This document shows, in pieces, positions 55,011 through 64,000 of a stretch of 64,000 nucleotides of DNA. This DNA is from Flavobacteriales bacterium UBA6772 (lineage in GTDB: Bacteria > Bacteroidota > Bacteroidia > Flavobacteriales > Flavobacteriaceae). The first letter of the stretch is position 1. Every line of letters begins with the position of its first letter. Location of the stretch: assembly GCA_905181765.1 (NCBI GenBank), contig CAJIYW010000009.1, forward strand, positions 33,003-97,002. Reading direction: 5' to 3'. The notes under the pieces were generated by a model. That model searched no databases. It was not told the origin of the DNA and saw nothing but the letters and a program-made list of their open reading frames with translations. The position numbers and the translations under genes were made by a program.

Positions 55011-55985
55011 CTAGTTTGTACAAGTTGATGGGACACTTTTCTCAGCCATAAAATCTACACAAGTATTAAAAATTAAACTTTTGAAAAAACAAGCAACACG
55101 GCTAATTCTAAAGTCTACTTCTTTTTTAGATCTATATATGCCATGACCGCCGTTAGGGACAACTGTTAAGTCGTTACATACTCCAGCCTCAATAAGCATT
55201 TCATGAATGGGTCTAGATCCAAAACCAGTCATCATACTTTTTCCGATGGGAACTGTGGTGTCAAGATCACCATGAAATGAAATGGTAGGAATTAAGTCTC
55301 CGGAATTAAAAACAATGGGTAGAATAGCTCCCATGAAATTATAAATTCCTTTAATATCAAATATTTCACTTAGACTATTATCCGAAGATTCTAAAGGGCC
55401 TAAATCAGACTCAAATTGAGGAGCTATTTTATTCCATTCTTCTTGACTTGCATAACTTGTGGACAGTGAAGTTATTGCTCCTGCACTGGAGCCCCCAATA
55501 AACACCCATGACATATCAATCTCAAGTTTTTCTTTTTGACTTGCAATATACCTGAGCGCTGTATTGGCGTCTTGTTGAGCCCTATAAACTGCTTTTTGAA
55601 TATTTCCAAAAACTTCACGATTATAGCCAAGACGATAGCTCATTGTAGCCACCACAAACCCTCTCTTTGACAATTCCTTAGAGTGATAGGTCATACTTTC
55701 TTTAGTGCCACCTGTAAAACTACCGCCATGAATTAGAAGTATTAAAGGACGCTTCTCTTGAGTGTCAATGTCAGTATTTGGAAAATATACATCCATTTTC
55801 AAATCTTGTAAATTCCCCATATAATTAAGAGCTTCACCATAGGTAACATTTTTAAGTGAATCTATTTGGGATTTTGAAAAATAGTCAGTGTTGGCATAGC
55901 GCGTCTCCAAAATGGATTTTTGTGCAGTAGCATAGTTGATAGTCAATAACAAGCAAAATATGTGAAATAGCTTAAATTTGTTCAT
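55011..55985 (-). CDS. Secreted alpha/beta-hydrolase (carboxylesterase/lipase-like)
   Basis: Signal peptide; LILLIHGGSFTGGT oxyanion motif, FIGGSSAGAITSLS nucleophile elbow, NGGHGIYRS. Confidence 0.88.
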   Translation of the reverse strand: MNKFKLFHIFCLLLTINYATAQKSILETRYANTDYFSKSQIDSLKNVTYGEALNYMGNLQDLKMDVYFPNTDIDTQEKRPLILLIHGGSFTGGTKESMTYHSKELSKRGFVVATMSYRLGYNREVFGNIQKAVYRAQQDANTALRYIASQKEKLEIDMSWVFIGGSSAGAITSLSTSYASQEEWNKIAPQFESDLGPLESSDNSLSEIFDIKGIYNFMGAILPIVFNSGDLIPTISFHGDLDTTVPIGKSMMTGFGSRPIHEMLIEAGVCNDLTVVPNGGHGIYRSKKEVDFRISRVACFFKSLIFNTCVDFMAEKSVPSTCTN

Positions 55986-55995
55986 GTAATTTGAT

Positions 55996-57399
55996 TCATT
56001 TATTTTTTAAAAAGATGACTCCACCATTATTTTCACTGTAATGGTTCCCTTCAGTAGGAACAAATAGCGAAATAACGTATTTGTTATTTTCATTTTCAAT
56101 TATAGATGGATTTGCAAAAGAGGTAGATTTTTTCGGAGTAGAAATTAAAACTTCAGAATAATACCCATTAAGACCTAACATTATTTTCCAAGAACTCCAA
56201 TCATTTTTAATAAATCTGGCTTCTTGTAAGGTTAGCGATTTACCACGATATATAAATCCTTTTCGACTTCCGATATTTCCTTTAAAACTCATATCTCTTA
56301 AATTACTTTCAGCTAACGAATCTTTCCATGTTGTCCAATTATTACCATTTTGTAAGACACCCATAGCTATTTTATCGATAGTACCGTTATGATAATGAAA
56401 TCCAATTAGGACGCTTCCATTAGCAGGATTTTTTCCAGTGAAATGTCTAATATCAGGGGTTCCTTCAACTCCAAAACTATGTACTGAAGTGTTTAAGTGT
56501 TTTTCAAATGTACTATGATTAGATATTAAGTGATCATAATTTGCATAATATTTTAAAGCAATATTATTAGCCCCTTGAATTTTATCTTCTTCGTATGCTA
56601 TAAGATATCCGTCATTCCATTTAACGATATCTCCTTGATGAGCGTTTTGATCAATTTCAGTAATGAAGCTCCAATTAAATAAATCGTTAGATCCAGCCAA
56701 TTGTAAATTAAAATTGTCTTTAGAAATTGTAACATGATAAACACCTAAATAAAGGAAACCATTAAGCACATCCTCATTAGTTTTAACAATTTTTATTACG
56801 CTCATTGGTCTTTCTAAATCATCTTTTAATTTAAACTTAGAACGCACAAGAGGTGGTGAATTTCCAAGAACATCAAAATTGATTAAAGATTTATATGTTT
56901 TTGGGAGGTACCAGCTGTAGCCTAATTGAATAAGTTTTTTTGTAGTTAGGGTTTGAAGGGTAGAAATGTTTAGGTCTAAATTTTCTGTATTTTCAATAAT
57001 CAAGCTGTTTCTTAGTTCTACAAAAGACATATCTTTTAGTTCACTTTCAGTTCTAATGACTGCTGTTTTTAAAAAGGTATATAGCAAACAAAAAGAAGAT
57101 AACTCAAGGTTAGTTTTGCTGTTTAGGTCATAATCGGTTTCTTTAGTTCGTTTACTAAGCTCTGTCTTTAAAAACTCTTTTAATTCATTGTTGGACATTT
57201 CTATAATTGAATTAAAATCAATCCATTTAGAGTGTAAAATTATTGAAATAAGTAGGTCTCTGTCTGCTTTAAGATCTGTTGATTTATGTAAAATTGATTT
57301 TGAATAAGATAGGGCGGTCTTTTTGTTTGTAGTGTTATGAGTTTTAGTCGCTTGTAAATTCATGAAATTAAATAATAAAAGAAAGGTAATTAGCTTCAT
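55996..57399 (-). CDS. Secreted protein with beta-propeller glycosidase-like C-terminal half
   Basis: Signal peptide; SNDLFNWSFITEID, HQGDIVKWNDGYLIAYEED, GVEGTPDIRHF, NPSIIENENNKYVISLF resemble five-bladed propeller repeats; family not certain. Confidence 0.5.
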   Translation of the reverse strand: MKLITFLLLFNFMNLQATKTHNTTNKKTALSYSKSILHKSTDLKADRDLLISIILHSKWIDFNSIIEMSNNELKEFLKTELSKRTKETDYDLNSKTNLELSSFCLLYTFLKTAVIRTESELKDMSFVELRNSLIIENTENLDLNISTLQTLTTKKLIQLGYSWYLPKTYKSLINFDVLGNSPPLVRSKFKLKDDLERPMSVIKIVKTNEDVLNGFLYLGVYHVTISKDNFNLQLAGSNDLFNWSFITEIDQNAHQGDIVKWNDGYLIAYEEDKIQGANNIALKYYANYDHLISNHSTFEKHLNTSVHSFGVEGTPDIRHFTGKNPANGSVLIGFHYHNGTIDKIAMGVLQNGNNWTTWKDSLAESNLRDMSFKGNIGSRKGFIYRGKSLTLQEARFIKNDWSSWKIMLGLNGYYSEVLISTPKKSTSFANPSIIENENNKYVISLFVPTEGNHYSENNGGVIFLKNK

Positions 57400-57455
57400 G
57401 GCGGATATTAACTATTTATAATTTTTTTAAAACTCATTTTCTTGACGATTAATTA

Positions 57456-60400
57456 TCATTTTAATTTGTTTTTAAGTTCATTAATTTGTTTTTGTTGTTC
57501 TTTAATCGCGTTAATTAATACAGGTATCAGCCCTTGATAATTTACAGACAATGTTTGGTCAGAATCACTTGCTGTTTTTACTAGTTCTGGAAATACTTTT
57601 TGAACGTCTTGTGCTAGCAATCCTATTTTAGACTCCAGATTCGTTCGTTTTCACAGTATAGCTTTTTCCATCAATCGTCAGTAATTTAGCTAGCGTGCTT
57701 CCTAAAGAAATAATATTAGACTTTAATCTCGCATCTGAGTCTATTGTTAATTCGCCTGAAAGTGTTGCTGAACCATCGTAGTTGACTATAAATGCATTCG
57801 AGGGGTTGCTTCCCGCCAAACTATTAGTAGAATTTACATCGCCATTCCCAATCACAAATGCAACGCCTACAGGCGTACCTGTATACTGACCATCCGCATA
57901 GTAATAACCCCCATAATTATCGGCGTCAATAGTCGTATCTCCAGCCCCTACCAAATTATTAACTCCTATTGCAAGCATTCCAAAATTATCAGCTGTTGTG
58001 GAAAGACCTAATGCAGCGGATGCATGGTTGCTAGCTGTGGTGTTGTTATTAGCTGAAAATGAGCTTCTTCCGGAAGCTTTAGTACCAGTGCCCATTGCTG
58101 TAGCACTGCCAGCAGTTCCAACTGCAGCGTTTACATCCCCTGCTACGTTTTGATGTCCAGATGTAAAGTTTGTGGTTCCCCAAGCAATATTCTCTTGTCC
58201 TAAAGCAATTGATCCAGCTCCTGCTGTATTATTTTTATAACCTACAGCAATAGAACTACCTCCTTGCGCCCAATTCTCTTTTCCAAGCGCTATAGTCGCA
58301 TCTCCAGTAGCATAATTATAATTACCCAAAGCTACAGAAGAATCTCCAGAAGCGGTGTTTCTAAAACCTGTGGCAGTCGATTTATTTCCGATTGCTCTAG
58401 ATGCATACCCTGCAGAGAATTGACCTACGTTACCACCATCAATTCCACCAGCCTGACTGCCTTGTGGCCCCGCTATTGTATTGAATCCCATGGCTACTGA
58501 ACCAAGACCAGAAGACCTGTTGTAAGCATTAGCTCCAAAAGAACCCCAACCAAGCGCTCCGAAACCTGCAGAAAGAGTGGATTTTGTGGCATCTCCTAAA
58601 TTATAAAGTGGGTGAGTGTCCTCAGTGAAATTCCCGAAACCTGTAGCTGCTTCTGGAGACATCTCTGAGACTACTAAATCAACAGACCAATCTCCAATGT
58701 TTCCAAAAATAGTACCACCTCCTCCATTGTCAAGACGTGAAGCCCCTCTAGCAGAAGAAGCGTAGATTTTTCCATTAACGACCCCTCCACCACCGTTTTC
58801 CTCAAAAACAAGGGCTGGCTTTTTATCAACATCTGCTGCGATGTTTCCGACTGATTCACCATTTAATATTTCATTTAAGGCAAATTCTACATTTTGAGGT
58901 GTAAGCTGTACATGCCCTTCATTTTGAGTTGGCATGCTCCAAGCATCAAATGGAGTGTTATTGGGATTCGTCATTCCTTCGTACCAATTATTGGTAAAAT
59001 AACTCATTGAACTAATGGACGGAATAAAAGTAAAATAACTTGTTTGTAGCTGAGAAATAAAACTTGCAACTAAATCGTCTGATGAAGCAAAGGTTGCAGC
59101 GAGCTCTGAAATATCAAAAAGACCCCCGGGGGCAGCATCAATTCCGGATGTATGTCCGTGGGATTGTGCAAAGGCTTGGCTTTCAATATCACAGAAACAT
59201 ATAAAAGGCGCATCCACACGTATTTTACTAACAAGTTTTTTTTCATTTACGTTAGGTGTAAACCAGGCTTCAAGGTACGCGTCCGTTGATGCCGCAACAT
59301 TGGCAAGGGTGGCATTTAGCACTTTTTGACCCGGACTGACTGCCTGCCCGTTTAAATCATAAAATGGAGCCCCAGGGCTGCTGCCATTTATGATCGATAC
59401 ATTTCTTGTGTTTTGAGGGAATTTAAATTCATTAATAGTATTTATTGCGTTATAAAATATTTCGAAAAAAGGATGAGGCTTAGGCAATGCATTATCATTG
59501 TCAAATTCGTTACCACCATTAACTAAATGTGGCTCAAGATGATCCCATAACATTTGCCTTCCGGCAGGAGATTTTAACATGCCGTCCACAAGCGGTCTTA
59601 AAGATTCTACACTAAAATCCCCAACCCATGTATTAAGTCCATAAGCCAAATAATTAAACATATGCTGAAATCCAATAGGAACATTAGCGCCTGCATGCGG
59701 AGTATCAAAGGAAATATAAAGTCTAGTTTCGTGGTCTAGGCCAATACTTTCCATATAATTTAAGCCATATCTTGCAACAAGCCCCCCCATACTTGGTCCG
59801 ATAATCACATTTTGTTTATCTCCAACTTTTAAATTATTGATATACTTAATTAGTTCAACCAAAAGCATTGCATTACGTTCAATATAATCAGCCCCCCCCT
59901 TGATCCAAACCTGGTCTTCTTCTCTAAAATAGGTGGGGAAATTTAAAACGACGACATCATATCCGTTATCACGAACGATATCTCCTAAGTTTCCACCACT
60001 ATAGTTTAGCGCCTGGTAGATGGTGTTAATATTTCTTGAGTCTAATGGGTCAAATCCATCTATTAAAAAAATAGGCTTATCTAGAACTCCGTCAGGGCTG
60101 TAAAATATATCAAATTCCCCCCAGCCCTTAAAAGGGTATTCGTTATATGGTTGCAGGTAGGGAGGATCTGTAGTCCCAGACGTAAAGCCAACAATATTTT
60201 GATTGTTTTGTGTATTTAATTCCTCATTAGAATAAACAATCTTCAAAGACGCACGACTCTCTAAAACCTCTTGATTATCGAGGGTAATCCTGAATTGTAA
60301 AATTTTTTCTCCTTCACTTTGGTAAGCGATTCGCTTAGCAGAGCCTAAACTTAGTGTTTGGTAGCCCTGATTGTCATCAAAATCAACCTCAACTCTTGTA

Positions 60401-60915
60401 ATATCCCTTTCTGTTGTATTGAAAAATGACTCTTTATTTAGACTAAAAACGACATTTGTACCCTTTTGGACAAGCTTTAATGGAGCCGCTATTAGAAGCT
60501 GGTGCTGGTCAAATATTTCTATTTGTTGTCCACCTCTTCGAAACGTATTTCTATCCGTTTTTTCTATTAGATTGTTCTTAGCAACAAGCTCATTGAAGGA
60601 CTCATATTCTGTAAAAAGGAGCGCCAAAGGCACTTCTGAGCTTAATAATTGCTTTGTTGTGATGGCTTTTATGGTATTTAAACTAGGAAGGCGTTGTTCA
60701 AAATCTGAAAAGGAAATCGCTTTATAAGCTTGATAAAAATTATATATATTATGAGTCTGATTTGGGTAATCTTTAATATCACTAATGGAACTACTGTTAT
60801 ATAAAATACTCGTTTTCATCCCTTTTTTATCAAAATCGGGAAACAGATTATTTATGTTTTGTGAATTCATTAATAAGCTACTAAAACACACATATATAAA
60901 AATTAACCTTCTCAT
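57456..60915 (-). CDS. Alpha/beta hydrolase - YadA-like head - peptidase S74 chaperone fusion; +1 interruption at 57628-57640
   Basis: Signal peptide; VIIGPSMGGLVARYGLNYMES lipase elbow; repeated GxxNTASGDSSVALGNYNYATGDATIALG head motifs; SDARLKSNIISLGSTLAKLLTIDGKSYTV then, in shifted frame, SKIGLLAQDVQKVFPELVKTASDSDQTLSVNYQGLIPVLINAIKEQQKQINELKNKLK*. Confidence 0.85.
58292..58614. repeat. Near-identical duplicated YadA-head segment, copy A
   Basis: Aligns without gaps to 61745-62067 with about 4 mismatches by eye. Confidence 0.9.
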
Positions 60916-60922
60916 AATAGTC

Positions 60923-63900
60923 TTATTTTATTTTATTTTTAAGTTCTTTAATTTGTTTTTGTTGTTCTTTAATTGCGTTAATTAGTACAGGAATCATTCC
61001 TTGATAATTTACAGACAATGTTTTATCGCTGTCATTCGCTGTTTTTACTAACTCTGGAAATGCTTTTTGAACATCCTGTGCTAGCAATCCTATTTTAGAC
61101 TTGCGACTCGTTTGTTTTCATCGTATAGCTTTTGCCATCAATCATTAATAATTTAGCAAGCGTGCCTCCTAAAGAAATAATATTAGACTTTAATCTTGCA
61201 TCCGAGTTTATTGTTAAATCGCCTGAAAGTGTCGCTGAACCGTCATAGTTAACTACAAATGCATTTGAAGGGTTATCTCCCCTTTGATATGCTGTTGTAT
61301 TGATGTCTCCATTTCCAATTACAAATGCAACTCCTGCAGGTGCTCCGGTATACGCTCCATCTGCATAATAATACTGGTCTGCTGTTGGCCAGCCAATTCC
61401 TGCTTCATTATTCACTCCAATAGCCAACATACCTAAGTTATCTGAAATTGTTCTAAAACCCATAGATGTGGCTGCTTGGTTTGTTGCCGCTGTTCCCCTG
61501 TTTAAAGCCATTGAAGTGTCCGCAGAAGCTGTATTATATTTACCCATCGCAGTAGCACTGCCTCCAGTATCCTACTGCAGCATTTACATCCCCTGCTACA
61601 TTTTGATATCCAGATGTAAAGTTTGTAGTTCCCCAAGCCATATTCTCCTGCCCTAAAGCAACTGAACCATCTCCGGCAGCATGGTTTTTAAACCCTATTG
61701 CAATCGTACTTGCACCTTCTGCCCAATTTTCTTTTCCAAGTGCGATAGTCGCATCTCCAGTAGCATAATTGTAATTACCCAAAGCTACAGAAGAATCTCC
61801 AGAAGCGGTGTTTCTAAAACCTGTGGCAGTCGATTTATTTCCGATTGCTCTAGATGCATACCCTGCAGAGAATTGACCTACGTTACCACCATCAATTCCA
61901 CCAGCCTGACTGTCTTGTGGCCCCGCTATTGTATTGAATCCCATGGCTACTGAACCAAGACCAGAAGACCTGTTGTAAGCATTAGCTCCAAAAGAACCCC
62001 AACCAAGCGCTCCGAAGCCTGCAGAAAGAGTGGATTTTGTGCCATCTCCTAAATTATAAAGTGGGTGCCAGTATCCTCTGTGAAATTTCCGAAACCTGTA
62101 GCTGATTCTGGAGACATCTCTGAAATAATTAAATCAACAGCCCAGTCTCCAATGTTTCCAAAGGCACCGTTAGCGTTTCCGTTTCCGTCACGTGAAGCAC
62201 CTCTAGCTGAAGATGCATAGATTCTTCCAGATGCAACGTTTCCAGTGCCATCCTCTACAAAAACAAGTGCAGACTTTTTATCAACATCGTTAGAAATGTT
62301 TCCACCACCATTGCCACTCCCGACCGTGATAGGGAAGTTACTAAAGCAAACCAACTCCAAACCATTTGTGTTCGTAATGTTATTTTCTATTCCTGCATAT
62401 CGTCCCAAAAATGAAATTGATGGGCTGTTGCCAGGGTCGCCATTTAAATTAAACAGTATAGAACTACCCTGAATCTGAAAAGAAGAGATTGAAACTCCGT
62501 TGGCATTAGAAAGAACAAAATCATTAATAACCCTGTTTAAAATAAGGGTTGTATTGGTTGTATTGGTCATTAATCCTGCTGATGAGGTTTCTATAATTAA
62601 TTTTTGCTCGTTGGTAAATGTTGCTGACACTATCATTGGTGCGTCTATTTCTTCTGAATAATTATATTCATAAAGATCTCTTGTAAGCGGTTTGTATATT
62701 CTGTTTGCAAAACTTTCATATCCATTCACAAAAGGAAAGTGACAGTAATCTGAATGTGAGGTGATGCCAGCAGTAGGCATGATGAAGATGTCTTCATTTT
62801 CAAGTGCTAGCAGTCTTTGCGCTTCTTTGATTTGAAGTCGACCATTGGAACTCGTGCCACAATTACAATCTCTAGTTTGAAAAATATAAATATTATTTAA
62901 GTTAATGAAATCAGTCTCCCATGAGTTTTTAAGACTTATGAATGCATCTTTATATTGATTTGTAGACAAGCCATTGGTAAAAGAATCGGCTTCCCCTTGA
63001 GACCACAAAATACCTCGAACAGCATTTTTTAGCCCCGTTTTATTTAATCTATAGTAGAGTCTTCCATAATTTGAATTTGTGGAGGAACTGTAATCTGTTG
63101 GTGCTTGAAAAAATCCTATGGGTTTCCCTCCATGCGCTGCATTAAAAATAGCAATCGGAACATTGAGTTCATCTACTAGTTTTTTTGCTAAAACTAGACC
63201 CCATTGCCCTGTATTTCCGCTTGAGTTTTCGTTACCATCTCCTTGGCCATAGTACCAGGAATCGTTAGATAATAGCCCAGAAGAGCTAATATTTCCCCCT
63301 GAATAAACACGTATATAATCACTTTGATAACCGCTCGCACTTCCGTTATACATAACCGCCGCCGCATTGGACTGTCCTTGAATTACAAAGACATCTCCAG
63401 CTACAATGTCGTCAATATCTTTGATTAGTTCTTCCGAGCCATTGTACACTGTATATATTTTTATGCGGTATTTTGCAAGTTCTGCCGTAATATTAATATC
63501 AAATGAAAAGGGAGCTATTTGATTTTCATAACTTAAATTTTGAGTATAGGATTGCTGAAGAGTCCCATTTCTTAGTAAGTCTACATTGATAGATGTAAAG
63601 GGGTTGTTATTGTAGGCAATAGGAGCCACCCATTTCCATCCAAAATAAGGTTCACTGTAATTACTGGCACTAGTGTCGTGGTAAAGCCCAATCCATCCTC
63701 TAAAATAATTAAAAGCTGCCACTACCGAATTTTCCTCAGCAGTATGATGAGATGACAAATAGCCTCCAACGTTTTCTGCTGCTTGTTTAGCCGCTTCCCA
63801 GTTTAATTGAGACGGATTTTTAAAATAGGAATGCCCATTGTATTGTCCTAAATAAATAAAATCAGACAAGACACTTATACTACCATTGTATTCAACATAA

Positions 63901-64000
63901 GAGGGCTTATTTTCAGAAGCATCAGCGTCATTCCATTCTCCTGAAGAATTAATAATTTCTGCAGCATCTTCTTGAGTCGGAGAGTTATTAGGTTCATTAG
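60923..64000 (-). CDS. C-type lectin - SGNH esterase - YadA-like head - peptidase S74 fusion; 5' end beyond window; frame disruptions near 62055, 61545 and 61095
   Basis: CTLD end NEPNNSPTQEDAAEIINSSGEWNDADASENKPSYVEYNG, second partial CTLD (SDFIYLGQYNGHSYFKNPSQLNWEAAKQAAENVGGYLSSHHTAEENSVVAAF), esterase motifs VIQGQSNAAA / GILWSQGEAD / SDYCHF, head repeats, SDARLKSNIISLGGTLAKLL, and in the final shifted frame SKIGLLAQDVQKAFPELVKTANDSDKTLSVNYQGMIPVLINAIKEQQKQIKELKNKIK*. Confidence 0.85.
61745..62067. repeat. Near-identical duplicated YadA-head segment, copy B
   Basis: Gapless match to 58292-58614 (constant offset 3453). Confidence 0.9.

Noticed and set aside
58264-58500. Plus-strand ORF repeated at 61681-61953 (nearly identical translations)
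   Set aside because: Its repetition only reflects the duplicated YadA-head DNA on the other strand; antisense to the coding frame.
58000-62070. Periodic repeats considered as a CRISPR-like array
   Set aside because: The periodicity is degenerate, coding (about 14-residue YadA-head repeats), and lacks identical repeats with unique spacers.
57456-64000. Prophage tail module as the explanation for the S74 proteins
   Set aside because: No capsid, terminase, integrase or baseplate genes are visible in the window; the gene has a secretion signal and secreted-enzyme neighbours. Cannot be fully excluded because the window ends inside the gene.
1-64000. tRNA/rRNA genes and insertion sequences
   Set aside because: No cloverleaf-like CCA-end genes, rRNA-like sequence or transposase ORFs were found by reading the intergenic regions; covariance-model tools could not be run.

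Overview
This is a 64 kb AT-rich chromosomal window whose gene content and signals (Bacteroidetes-type -7 TAnnTTTG promoters, a T9SS C-terminal sorting domain, DUF4175, DUF4286) point to a marine Flavobacteriaceae of the Polaribacter/Tenacibaculum type. The taxonomy is inference. Positions 1-47 kb are mostly housekeeping: rsmA, mgtE, mutS, panB, mnmG, ybeY, gltX, rnr, rpiB, recA, dut, gpsA, pheS, gdhA and dinB, plus an ECF sigma factor with a small zinc-motif partner. I found no tRNA, rRNA, CRISPR array or transposase. Two accessory regions stand out. (1) At 48.7-54.8 kb there is a compact operon with a type III PKS, methyltransferase, flavoprotein, dedicated FabZ/KS/ACP/PPTase and a YceI lipocalin, which looks like a phenolic-lipid or quinone pathway. 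(2) At 55-64 kb there are tandem minus-strand genes encoding tailspike-like proteins. Different N-terminal modules (alpha/beta hydrolase versus C-type lectin plus SGNH esterase) are joined to a nearly identical YadA-like head and a C-terminal peptidase-S74 chaperone. Both paralogues are interrupted at the homologous position just before the conserved GLLAQDV motif, while the tails downstream differ mostly by synonymous changes in the shifted frame. More than a dozen single-base frame disruptions occur across the window. Several are in homopolymers in otherwise intact genes (e.g. rnr, nhaC-like, T3PKS), so sequencing error must be excluded before any of them is called a pseudogene.
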